Below are positions 43,708-51,378 of a DNA stretch of 64,000 nt, in pieces. The DNA lies in the NCBI RefSeq assembly GCF_014705615.1, contig NZ_JACXJA010000043.1:1-64000 (forward strand). The letters are read 5' to 3'. Within the stretch, counting starts at the first letter, position 1, and each line of letters starts with the position of its first letter. The stretch comes from Paenibacillus oceani (GTDB lineage Bacteria; Bacillota; Bacilli; Paenibacillales; NBRC-103111). The notes beneath the pieces were generated by a model. That model was not told the DNA's origin. It searched no databases and saw only the letters and a list, made by a program, of their open reading frames with translations. The translations under genes were made by a program, and so were the position numbers.

Positions 43708-43845
43708 GTGGAGTTTGTGCGGAGTATGTGGAGTTGTGCGAAGTTGTTTGCAGAGTTGTGCGAAGTATGAGGAGAGAGTAATTCGAAGTACTGCGAGATA
43801 GTATGAAGTCATGCATCGTTATGCGGAGTAAGGCGGGGTTACGCG
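43708..43845. repeat. Degenerate short tandem repeat (GTGCGAAGT-like)
   Basis: Units of roughly 8-12 bp such as GTGCGGAGTAT, GTGGAGTT, GTGCGAAGTT and GTGCGAAGTAT succeed one another and decay to the right. The unit length is irregular, unlike the strict 14-bp array near 12.3 kb. Confidence 0.55.
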
Positions 43846-43854
43846 TTGTCAGCG

Positions 43855-44042
43855 AGAAAAACCTGCGTGAAAGCAGGATTTCCTCTCGAAAACCCGCTAA
43901 TTTAATCATTACCTGCGAATAGGTAGGAATTTCCCTCCAATCTCTCCAAGTATGCGCGGATTTCAAAAAATTCCTTCAATTTAGCAGGCTTTCTCTCTAT
44001 ACACTCGCTGGTTCAAATAAATACCTGCACGCACGCAGGCAA
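43855..44042. repeat. CCTGC/GCAGG hairpin array
   Basis: Inverted units ACCTGCGTGAAAGCAGGA (43860-43878 region), ACCTGCGAATAGGTAGGAA (43911-43929) and ACCTGCACGCACGCAGG (44023-44039) are separated by pyrimidine-rich TTTCCCTCC or TTTCTCTC tracts. A half-unit, TTTAGCAGGCTTTCTCTC, lies between the last two. Confidence 0.65.
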
Positions 44043-44120
44043 TCACCCAACAGCAACTTAAACCAAAATGAACACGGCACTTCGTTGCGGCACGGGCGAT
44101 AAACTAAAGATTCAGATTGA

Positions 44121-44157
44121 AAAAGCTGCAGATCCGTATGGACCGGCAGCTTTTTTC
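44121..44157. terminator. Terminator downstream of the ECF/DUF4179 operon
   Basis: AAAAAGCTGC/GCAGCTTTTTT flanks a 16-nt loop. Both strands carry a T tract. On the minus strand it lies 120 bp after the DUF4179 stop, beyond the 15-bp array. Confidence 0.8.
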
Positions 44158-44165
44158 TTATTATC

Positions 44166-44250
44166 GTCTGTATTCTTGAGGTCTGTATTCTTGACATCTG
44201 TATTAATGTCGTCTGTATTAATGACATCTGTACTCTTGACATCTCTATCG
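44166..44250. repeat. 15-bp tandem repeat
   Basis: Five full units and one partial unit with strict 15-bp period: GTCTGTATTCTTGAG, GTCTGTATTCTTGAC, ATCTGTATTAATGTC, GTCTGTATTAATGAC, ATCTGTACTCTTGAC. The period is five codons, and a minus-strand frame reads NTD-rich pentapeptides, but that frame lacks a plausible gene around it. It lies between the DUF4179 stop and its terminator. Confidence 0.88.
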
Positions 44251-44278
44251 TAGTCGAAGCCGTCAGTTGCCGGCAGCG

Positions 44279-45781
44279 CTATTTCCGCAAAACCGGGCCC
44301 GCCAGCGTCCAATCCACATTGCTGTACAGCCTGTCCACGACCGTGCGCTTGAAGATGAGCTTGTCCGATATCGTTTGCAGCTGCGCCATGCGGAATTGGT
44401 AAAACAACTCCGGCCGGTAGCCGGATAACGTAATCTTATGATCTTTCCAACCCGATCCGATTCCGCTTGAACCACCGCGTTCTGTTACCGTGTACTCCTT
44501 GCCGTCGACACCCAGCACGATATACTTGTTAAAACTGTTTTCGTTGCGAAGATTGCCGTTTACATGCAAAGCGCCTTCGGGTACGTTTCCGTTCGTGTCG
44601 GGAGGCGACTCGACCGTAAATTTCCTCAAGACGATCTCGTCCCCGAACGATTGGAACGTAACCGGTTGATCGAGCAGCGTTGCAGGCTCAAATTCGACTG
44701 CGCTTCCGTCCGTTTCCGCGATTGAATAACCGTCAAAGACGAACCGATACGGCTGATCGGGCGGCAAATATTTAAATGTGAAGCTCCAGTACATCAGACC
44801 CGGCTTATTCCCCGGAATTTGCGAATAACTCATCAAGCTGTCCCTATGAGGCGATTTTTTCGTATTGACGCTATGGATTTCGTTCCCGCCGGCGTCCTCA
44901 AAATGGAATTTCAACATTTGTTTGTTCCACAGCTCGCCCGGAGAACGGGACAACGCTTCTTCGCTAAGCTCCGTCTCCAGCTCCAGCCGAACGCCTTGAA
45001 CCATCTGGGTCAATCGCTTCAAGCGGATCGTCATGCCGTCCGGCGATGTATAGCTTCCTTCAAACGGCGTCTCCTTCGTTTGCTTCTTCGCTTCCTTCAT
45101 ATCGACCGAAAAACGGAAGCTCCAATCTCCATGGGTAACCGGTATGTTCTGAATTTCGTTTCCAAGCGACGTAAGCTGGCCCTCCAGCGTAATCGAATCC
45201 GTCTGCAGCGGCTCGGGGAAAAAAGCAACAAGGTAATAAAAATCAGGGGTTAACCCATAATCGTACAAACTCCCAACAATACGGCCCGTTTCATCCTTAA
45301 TTGTCACCTGGTTATCATCTCCAAAAACCAGGAGATCGCGGTCATGCCGGCCGTCCGGCCCGAACAGCTGCAGCGCCATCACAACTCGTGTGGGATCGGC
45401 CACGACCTCGTCGACCTTGACCGTGTAGCCCTTGTCCTTCACCTTGATTTTCGGGTGATGCACCAGTCCGAACTCTTGAGCGCGCAGCAATCCGATATCG
45501 ACATTGTCGCGGGCAAACAAGGATCGTATACGTTCGGCCAGTGAAGGAACGGCGAATACGGACACGATGCCGACAACGATCAGAAGCGCCGCCGCCCCGA
45601 TCGCAAGCCTCCACGCCTTGCGGCCTGTTCGGGAAAAAGCTGCTCCGGACCTTGCCGTCCCCCCACCCGCAGCAGGCAGGGAAGACAGCGTCAGGTCGAT
45701 TCGCTGCCTGACAACGTCAGGAAGCTGATCCGTGTACCCCTCCATCCGTGACTTCAGCTCCTGATCCAGCTTATCCTTCAT
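44279..45781 (-). CDS. DUF4179-type membrane protein, probable anti-sigma factor
   Basis: A 500-residue single-pass membrane protein. The N-terminal cytoplasmic segment (about 1-55) is followed by helix LAIGAAALLIVVGIVSVFAV (about 57-76) and a long extracytoplasmic beta-rich domain with the DUF4179-like start LLRAQEFGLVHHPKIKVKDK. The start overlaps the ECF sigma gene by 11 bp, with AAGGAAGG before the ATG, so the two are translationally coupled. By analogy it sequesters that sigma factor until an envelope signal arrives. Confidence 0.85.
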   Translation of the reverse strand: MKDKLDQELKSRMEGYTDQLPDVVRQRIDLTLSSLPAAGGGTARSGAAFSRTGRKAWRLAIGAAALLIVVGIVSVFAVPSLAERIRSLFARDNVDIGLLRAQEFGLVHHPKIKVKDKGYTVKVDEVVADPTRVVMALQLFGPDGRHDRDLLVFGDDNQVTIKDETGRIVGSLYDYGLTPDFYYLVAFFPEPLQTDSITLEGQLTSLGNEIQNIPVTHGDWSFRFSVDMKEAKKQTKETPFEGSYTSPDGMTIRLKRLTQMVQGVRLELETELSEEALSRSPGELWNKQMLKFHFEDAGGNEIHSVNTKKSPHRDSLMSYSQIPGNKPGLMYWSFTFKYLPPDQPYRFVFDGYSIAETDGSAVEFEPATLLDQPVTFQSFGDEIVLRKFTVESPPDTNGNVPEGALHVNGNLRNENSFNKYIVLGVDGKEYTVTERGGSSGIGSGWKDHKITLSGYRPELFYQFRMAQLQTISDKLIFKRTVVDRLYSNVDWTLAGPVLRK

Positions 45782-46304
45782 AGCCGACCTTCCTTTCCAC
45801 GGCGGGAATGCAAAGCCAATCCGCCAAAGTCAATCGGGCGCGATGCAGCCGGGATTTGACGGTACCTTCCGTCGTCTCCAGCAGCTCGGCGATTTGTCTC
45901 AGAGGCAAATCCTCGAAATAGTATAGGGTAACGACCATCCGAAGCGTGTCCTCCAGGCGGTCGACCGCCTCTTTCACATCGACCATGTCATACTCGCTCG
46001 AACTTGCGGATAAAGCAGGATCGGGCTCGGAGAGCACCATTCTTTTTTGCCTTCTAAGGATCTGCTTGCATTCGTTGATTAAGATGCGCAACAGCCACGA
46101 CTTGAAATAAGCCGGTTCCCGAACCGTTCGCACAGACTGGTAAGCCTTCAAGATCGTCTCCTGAATCGCATCGGCACAATCCTCATCCCGCTTCACAATC
46201 GCCCGGGCTACGCGATACATATTCATCTCCAGCCGCTGGATCAAGCGGATAAAAGCTTCCCGGTCGCCCTCCCGGGCAAGGATTACATCGTCTTCCAGCT
46301 CCAC
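45771..46304 (-). CDS. ECF-subfamily RNA polymerase sigma factor
   Basis: A sigma factor of about 177 residues. Region 2 contains VARAIVKRDEDCADAIQETI and AYFKSWLLRILINECKQILR. Region 4 contains MVVTLYYFEDLPLRQIAELL followed by the recognition helix TTEGTVKSRLHRARL. AAGGAGG is 9 nt from the GTG at 46304, a better start than the ATG at 46325, where a GGAGG is only 3 nt away. It is paired with the DUF4179 protein as a sigma/anti-sigma module. No consensus promoter for it was recognised in the window. Confidence 0.9.
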   Translation of the reverse strand: MELEDDVILAREGDREAFIRLIQRLEMNMYRVARAIVKRDEDCADAIQETILKAYQSVRTVREPAYFKSWLLRILINECKQILRRQKRMVLSEPDPALSASSSEYDMVDVKEAVDRLEDTLRMVVTLYYFEDLPLRQIAELLETTEGTVKSRLHRARLTLADWLCIPAVERKVGYEG

Positions 46305-46620
46305 ATTACGAAGCCTCCTTTTCATACTCCTCCATTGTAACTAAGCATTAGATGGAGCAGCGGGCCGTTCGGTTCGTTTTTCCGATTTTTTCTTGCGATG
46401 AAGCGGGGTTAACGCCTTGAAGGGAGAAACTAGGGAGCAAGGCTTGTATTCGAACCCAAGGAGCTATACAGATTGTAACAGAAAGACAGACTTAACATGG
46501 CGGTACACGAGGCGGGAAAGTGGCGGATACACGATGGCGGAACACAACGAAGAGGGCCGACGCTAGGTTCGGCCCTGTCTTTTTTGCAGCTATACGGTGG
46601 TCTGACTTAGCATGCAGGTT
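46305..46620. other. Gap between ECF sigma gene and paralog 4
   Basis: No gene is supported. A hairpin AGGGCCGA/TTCGGCCCT at 46552-46576 is followed on the plus strand by GTCTTTTTT. The minus-strand side lacks a T tract, so it is a weak terminator for the binding protein ending at 46621. Confidence 0.5.
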
Positions 46621-47964
46621 CTATTTTTTCATCGCTTTCGCTTCTTCGATCTTTTTGTTCACTTCTTCATCGGCTTCTCTCAGAGCCGTATTTACGTCCT
46701 TCTCCCCGACGATTACGGAACGCATGGCGTTAGCCGCTGACCCTTGGGCGAAGTTGTTGTATTCCCCTACGTATGCAGGCGGAGCGGCAGGCTTCTTGGC
46801 CTTGATCGCGGCAATATTTTTCCCTTGCCACTGGGCGACGCTTTTGCCGAAGGCCGCTTTGACCTGATCATTTTTGAGCGGACTGATCTGTGCGAAATCC
46901 GACGACAGCTTGGTTTGGACTTCGTCAGTCAACAAATGGGCGATGGCTTTAAAAGCGTCGTCCCGATTTTCGCTCAACGAGGATACGGAAATATAGACGG
47001 GATACGGCTGCGAACCGACGCCCGGCGCGCCTTTTAATTCCGGCAAAGAGACGGCGTCCCAGTTGATTCCTTCCTCCGGCTTTGGCGCATCGGAATTGTA
47101 CATCACGAACATGGCCGACGACTTTTCTTTGAAGAAGGCGTTCTTGATCGCAGCGCCGGTGATCATTTCCTTGGTTGCATCGTAACCGGCCATTTTATAC
47201 AGCGGGACCATCGTATCGATATATTGCTTCCACGCATCTGTGTTGAGTGCGGCCTTTTCCCCTTTGGCATCTACGAACCCGAGCGACAACTGGTTGCCGA
47301 TAACCAGATGGGAAGGATCGGTCACAAAACCTCTGTATTGAACCCCTCCTTCGTTTCTGGTCAGCCGGGTCGCGATTCCTACCAAGCTTTCCCACGTCAT
47401 ATTGTCCGTCGGATACGGAACGCCGAACTTATCGAAAATATCTTTGTTGTAGTAGAGCAGCAGTCCAAGGTCGTACAAAGGCAAACCGCTCAGCTTGCCG
47501 CCGTCCAGATTGCGGATCATATCCAAGTATGCGGGCTCGATCTTGTTCAGGTCGAACTTGCTTTTCTGCACCAGATCGGACATATCAGCAACCAGCTCGA
47601 ACGGTTTAAATTGATTCCGGTACGTGGCGAAAGACCCGATCATGAGATCGATCTTGCGTTTCTCGGTCACAATATTTTGAGCGATGTTGCCGGTACTCTC
47701 AATGACTTCGAACGAATAGTGCGGATATTTCGCTTGAATCGACTTGCCATACCGATCCATAAACCAATCCATATTCACGCCGCCCGGTATCAACACCTGC
47801 AGTTTCACCGGCTTTGTGCTTTCTGCCGGCGTCGGAGCTGGCGCCGGCGTACCGCCGTTTTCCTCGGCCGCCTTTCCCCCGCAAGCCGCAAGCGTCGCCG
47901 CCATCATCCCGACTAGCGCTAATACTGTTCCGGTTTGTCGTGCTTTCCCCCATGTTTGTTTCAA
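46621..47964 (-). CDS. Orphan ABC solute-binding lipoprotein (paralog 4)
   Basis: A 447-residue family-1 binding lipoprotein with lipobox LAAC (Cys28), a Pro/Ala/Gly linker, the block LLYYNKDIFDKFGVPYPTDN and the tail DVNTALREADEEVNKKIEE. GGGGAG is 7 nt from the TTG at 47964, so the TTG at 47985 is not needed. No permease gene is near. Its closest neighbour upstream is the ArsR-type regulator at 48426, on the same strand. Confidence 0.92.
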   Translation of the reverse strand: MKQTWGKARQTGTVLALVGMMAATLAACGGKAAEENGGTPAPAPTPAESTKPVKLQVLIPGGVNMDWFMDRYGKSIQAKYPHYSFEVIESTGNIAQNIVTEKRKIDLMIGSFATYRNQFKPFELVADMSDLVQKSKFDLNKIEPAYLDMIRNLDGGKLSGLPLYDLGLLLYYNKDIFDKFGVPYPTDNMTWESLVGIATRLTRNEGGVQYRGFVTDPSHLVIGNQLSLGFVDAKGEKAALNTDAWKQYIDTMVPLYKMAGYDATKEMITGAAIKNAFFKEKSSAMFVMYNSDAPKPEEGINWDAVSLPELKGAPGVGSQPYPVYISVSSLSENRDDAFKAIAHLLTDEVQTKLSSDFAQISPLKNDQVKAAFGKSVAQWQGKNIAAIKAKKPAAPPAYVGEYNNFAQGSAANAMRSVIVGEKDVNTALREADEEVNKKIEEAKAMKK

Positions 47965-48425
47965 GTGGTAACTCCCCTTTAGCATTCATTTATTATATAA
48001 AGCGGATGGAATACGCCTTATACCTTGCTAAATATCGATAATAGTACTAACTTCCGCATAACAACGCTTTCACCAACAAGTAATTAAAGGATAATGGAGA
48101 AATGAAGTATTGTCAACAATATTATAATATTACAATAAATTAATCACACCCACTTACAGTAGCCGATTTTATTTCATAAAACATGTATTAACATCATCAT
48201 CCCCCGACAATTAAAGATAACCATTACTTCATCCGCCCCATCTCTATCCGCCCCCGCTTCTTTCCTGCAAAAGCCTCCCTACTGCCAGCCCGTTCCATAA
48301 ACTCCATATGCACCAAAAAGACGCCTCCGAACGAATCCCGTCCGCTTGGCGCCTCCGTACCTGTCTCCTGTCCTTCTACCCATCCGTTTCCCAACCATCC
48401 GGGCAGTCCGCTTCCCTCCAACGCG
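47965..48425. other. AT-rich gap upstream of paralog 4
   Basis: No gene is seen. TAACAACGCTTTCA (48059-48072) is a cre-like element with two mismatches, about 95 bp from the start of paralog 4. Around 48115-48145 the sequence is a run of short AT palindromes (ATATTATAATATTA). A 65-residue minus-strand frame at 48224-48421 has no ribosome site and is not called. Confidence 0.5.
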
Positions 48426-49352
48426 CTACTCGTACATCACACGCATGACAATATCCTGCTCGTAATCCCCGAACCGTCTGCCGAACAAGTTGATGCCCCC
48501 GATGTTGACGGCATCCGATTTAATGCCGATCCGCAGCTTGACCGGCGCCGCCGCACGCGCGCGGATATTCAGCTCCTGCAAAGTGACGCCGGCTAGCAGC
48601 ACGTCATCCAAATAAGTTCCGCTGCCCGTGACCTTCCATGTTTTCAGCAGCCCGTACTGCGTCACCGCATCGGTCACCCAATCCGGGTTCAGCTTGCCTC
48701 TGCGGTCTCCGAAATCGCCGGGGCATGTCCAGGTGCCGATCTCGGTATCGTTGATCCAGAGCGTAATGTCCGAAGGCCAGTCATGGTCGTAGGTCGGCGC
48801 TTCCGAGCACAGCTCCATCGCAAACTGAATGGATTGAATCGACGCTTGGCGCGGAAACGCCGCTGGAAATTTGTATTCCACGTAGCCTTGCCGAAACCAG
48901 ATCAGCTGCGCGGATACCCGCTCGGGCATATAAAAAACGGACGGTTCTTCCTTCGGCTCCACGATTCCCGACTCGAGCGCCATCCCGCAGGTAGAGGCGA
49001 CTTCGCAATCCGAATAATGGCCGATCGGCATTTCCACGGTATAGCAGTTTTTCGGATTATGGTTGCCGAGCGCCGTATGCAGCTTCATCCGGACCAAGTC
49101 AAAATTACGGGAGCACACTTTCATCGTTCCCCGCCTGGCCGGCAGCGTCTCTGTCACGATCAGCCCGGTTTTCTCCAGCACTTTCACGTTAAGAGCGACG
49201 GTGGATACCGGCAAGCTTAGCTGCTCAGCTATATCGATAATGTTCATTTTGCGATCATTCAGCAGCTTGATGATCTCGAGACGAACGTCGGAAGCCAGCG
49301 CATGGGCGACCTGCTTCAACAATTCCGGCTCGTCGAGCGACAAATCCAACAT
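48426..49352 (-). CDS. ArsR-type winged-helix regulator with large C-terminal domain
   Basis: A 308-residue protein. Residues about 10-85 are an ArsR-like winged helix (ASDVRLEIIKLLNDRKMNII, then DIAEQLSLPVSTVALNVKVL). The remaining 220 residues form a domain I do not recognise, with conserved-looking YDHDWPSDITLWINDTEIGT and TWTCPGDFGDRRGKLNPDWV segments; this C-terminal arrangement is common in Paenibacillus ArsR-like proteins next to sugar genes. GGAGGG precedes the ATG. It lies upstream of binding-protein paralog 4 on the same strand and may control it. Confidence 0.85.
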   Translation of the reverse strand: MLDLSLDEPELLKQVAHALASDVRLEIIKLLNDRKMNIIDIAEQLSLPVSTVALNVKVLEKTGLIVTETLPARRGTMKVCSRNFDLVRMKLHTALGNHNPKNCYTVEMPIGHYSDCEVASTCGMALESGIVEPKEEPSVFYMPERVSAQLIWFRQGYVEYKFPAAFPRQASIQSIQFAMELCSEAPTYDHDWPSDITLWINDTEIGTWTCPGDFGDRRGKLNPDWVTDAVTQYGLLKTWKVTGSGTYLDDVLLAGVTLQELNIRARAAAPVKLRIGIKSDAVNIGGINLFGRRFGDYEQDIVMRVMYE

Positions 49353-49501
49353 AGGAATTCCCTCCGCCAGTATAGGGCTTGTTAGCTTCCTGAACAGCTC
49401 CAGACTTCCGACAGCAAGTCCGCAGTTCTTCCCTCCATTATAGCCTCCGAGCCGCCGTCGTTAAAGCGGGGATTCGCAGACGCCGAACGAGCTGCGCCGC
49501 A

Positions 49502-49543
49502 CAAAAAAAAAGGACAACGCCCAGGCGAAGCCTGCGTTGTCCT
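49502..49543 (-). terminator. Terminator of the sulfur-transfer operon
   Basis: AGGACAACGC/GCGTTGTCCT with an inner AGGC/GCCT helix. The minus strand continues with nine T residues, making this one of the strongest terminators in the window. Confidence 0.93.
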
Positions 49544-49571
49544 CCCGCTTCTCTTCTTATCCTAACTTCGC

Positions 49572-50690
49572 TCAAGCTCCAAATGAATCGTCCCGCTTGA
49601 ACAGCATCAGCGGCATTTTGAACACATAAGCGACGACGATGAAAATGCCGATAACCATGCCGACCAGGACGAGCACGCTGCTGATCGACAGCCCGCCGAC
49701 GCCGGTGATGACGTTGGCGATGTTGCAGCCCGGCGCGATCCGCGACGAGATCCCCATCAGCAAGCCGCCGAAGATGGCGGCCGGCAGACGCGATCTGCGC
49801 GGGAAGCGAAGCTTGAAGCTCCCGCTCAGCAAGGCGGCGGAAAGCGATCCGATCACGAGGAAGATGACGAGCGTCTCCTCCGGTCCGAGTCCTACTTTCG
49901 GAAAGTCGGCGAACAGCGCATTCAGGTACGTGTTGTTAAAGACGAAATCGTCCCCGAAAATTTGAGCGACGGCCACCGCGCCGATCCGCGTCTCCGGACC
50001 GGTGATGCCGACGTTCGACATCAGCGCGAATTGAACCGTAGCGACGACCCCGATCAGAAAAGCCACGAGACGAATGTCCCAGTGCGACTGCTTGAACGGG
50101 TTGCCCTCCCAGTCGGTCAAGGCGCTTTTGAACCCTTGCACGAAACCTTTCGCTCCGAACCGGGCGACCGCGATCGCCACCATAATCACTACGATAGCAA
50201 CCGGTATTACATAGATGGGCAGCGGCAAATTATACAGGGTATACCCCGAATCGACGACTGTCAGCGGTTCAATCGCATCGCGCGCCCACGGATCGTAGAT
50301 CAGAGCGAACAGCAGGTTGCCCGCGATGGCGAACAGCAGCACGATCCAGAACTGCACATACCCCATGCCGCACCGGTACAGCGTGCCCGAGCCGCAGCCT
50401 CCGGCGATCGTCATGCCGATCCCGAACAGCAGTCCGCCCAGCAGGTTCGCTCCGCCGATCGGCACGGTCCACAAGTCGGCGATCCCCTTGGCGCCGGTCG
50501 TCAGTACGAGCGCCCAGCCCAGCAGGGCGGTAGCCATCAGCACGAGCACGCCGTTCAGGATTCGCGTATCGCGCACGCTGATCCAGTCGCGAATTGAGGC
50601 GACGAAGCAAAAGTCCGCTTTTTGCAGCAAAAATCCGTAGCTGAATCCGAAAAATGCGGCCAGCAGAAAAACATCCCAAGTGTAAGCCAT
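49572..50690 (-). CDS. YeeE/YedE (TsuA-like) thiosulfate-type sulfur importer
   Basis: A 372-residue polytopic membrane protein with two homologous halves. The three conserved cysteine sites of the TsuA/YeeE family are visible: LLQKADFCFVASIRD (Cys28), GMTIAGGCGSGTLYRCG (near residue 100) and SSRIAPGCNIANVITG (near residue 325). In the family these relay thiosulfate-type sulfur across the membrane. AAGGAAGG is 9 nt from the ATG at 50690; the TTG at 50699 abuts it. It is the last gene of the operon, 24 bp after the TusA-like gene. Confidence 0.9.
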   Translation of the reverse strand: MAYTWDVFLLAAFFGFSYGFLLQKADFCFVASIRDWISVRDTRILNGVLVLMATALLGWALVLTTGAKGIADLWTVPIGGANLLGGLLFGIGMTIAGGCGSGTLYRCGMGYVQFWIVLLFAIAGNLLFALIYDPWARDAIEPLTVVDSGYTLYNLPLPIYVIPVAIVVIMVAIAVARFGAKGFVQGFKSALTDWEGNPFKQSHWDIRLVAFLIGVVATVQFALMSNVGITGPETRIGAVAVAQIFGDDFVFNNTYLNALFADFPKVGLGPEETLVIFLVIGSLSAALLSGSFKLRFPRRSRLPAAIFGGLLMGISSRIAPGCNIANVITGVGGLSISSVLVLVGMVIGIFIVVAYVFKMPLMLFKRDDSFGA

Positions 50691-50713
50691 CGGAGCCAAC
50701 CTTCCTTAGTTCA

Positions 50714-50974
50714 TTACGACTTTTTCACGAAAATATGATATTGTCCGCCTTTTTTGGCGACCCCGAGAAACTCTCCGATTTTATTCATCTTCACAGCAGC
50801 CGGAATCGTCTTCGTCGCGATGCTGTGATCGGTAATCTCGACGACGATTTCTCCCGCTTTCGCTTTGCGAAGTCCGTCCAAAGCCAGATTCAGCGTATGC
50901 GGGCACACTTCCCCGATGGCGTCTACGATGTGGTCGGGCTTCAGTTCGAGCAATTGTTGTTCAGTAAGGCTCAT
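50714..50974 (-). CDS. TusA/SirA-family sulfur carrier
   Basis: An 86-residue small carrier protein. The active site is EVCPHTLNL (Cys24), where the usual CPxP motif is CPHT. The sheet segment GEIVVEITDHSIATKTIPAA follows the family pattern. It accepts persulfide sulfur, here probably from the membrane importer (as TsuB does in TsuAB). Its ATG overlaps the rhodanese stop in an ATGA-type junction. Confidence 0.9.
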   Translation of the reverse strand: MSLTEQQLLELKPDHIVDAIGEVCPHTLNLALDGLRKAKAGEIVVEITDHSIATKTIPAAVKMNKIGEFLGVAKKGGQYHIFVKKS

Positions 50975-51366
50975 TGTCCGTGATCCCCTTTCGATTCGTC
51001 GAGTCTGTAAGTTTCGATCGGCTCCGCGGAGCCTGTTGCCGTGACGTTCCCTTCATTGGCCCAGCTGAGCATGCCCCCGGCAAAGTTGTGCACCTTGGAG
51101 AACCCGTTGTTTTGAAAATATTTGGCGACCTCAAAGCTCCTCCGGCCGCTTCTGCAGACGAACACGTATTCCTTCTCCGGGTCAAGCTTCTCGGTCCAGT
51201 CGATAATATCGCCCATCGGAATCAGGGGCAGCCCCTCAATATGGGCCACCTCGTACTCCTCGGGTTCCCGGACGTCGATTACGACAGCGGTACGGTTCGG
51301 GTCTTCGAGTATATCCTTTAACTCCTGCCAATCCAAGTGGGAAACTTCTTCGATTCTGTGCGGCAT
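50971..51366 (-). CDS. Single-domain rhodanese sulfurtransferase
   Basis: A 131-residue cytoplasmic protein with one rhodanese domain. It has VVIDVREPEEYEVAHIEG, the active-site loop VCRSGRRS (Cys in CxxGxR) and the C-terminal HNFAGGMLSW. After the domain comes a 25-residue tail. It carries persulfide sulfur between the importer system and the TusA-like carrier. AAGGAGG precedes the ATG, 12 bp after the lipoprotein gene. Confidence 0.93.
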   Translation of the reverse strand: MPHRIEEVSHLDWQELKDILEDPNRTAVVIDVREPEEYEVAHIEGLPLIPMGDIIDWTEKLDPEKEYVFVCRSGRRSFEVAKYFQNNGFSKVHNFAGGMLSWANEGNVTATGSAEPIETYRLDESKGDHGQ

Positions 51367-51378
51367 GCGGCTTCCTCC

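Larger units (their letters stand above)
43591..44278. other. Repeat-rich gap after the LacI gene
   Basis: No gene is supported in about 690 bp. In order it holds a hairpin with the CGCAGCTCCCAGCGC core (43655-43685), degenerate GTGCGAAGT-like units (43708-43845), CCTGC hairpins (43855-44042), a terminator (44121-44157) and a 15-bp tandem array (44166-44250). Short frames here are simple-sequence artefacts. Confidence 0.65.

Noticed and set aside
43855-44042. Insertion sequence remnant
   Set aside because: No transposase fragment, terminal repeats or target duplication could be seen; the hairpins alone do not justify a mobile-element call.
44112-44312. 66-residue minus-strand frame with Asn-Thr-Asp repeats
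   Set aside because: It overlaps the DUF4179 end in another frame and is made of the 15-bp repeat and the terminator. It is kept only as a repeat observation.
48224-48421. 65-residue minus-strand frame
   Set aside because: No Shine-Dalgarno site and no similarity recognised; it stops just before the ArsR-type gene.
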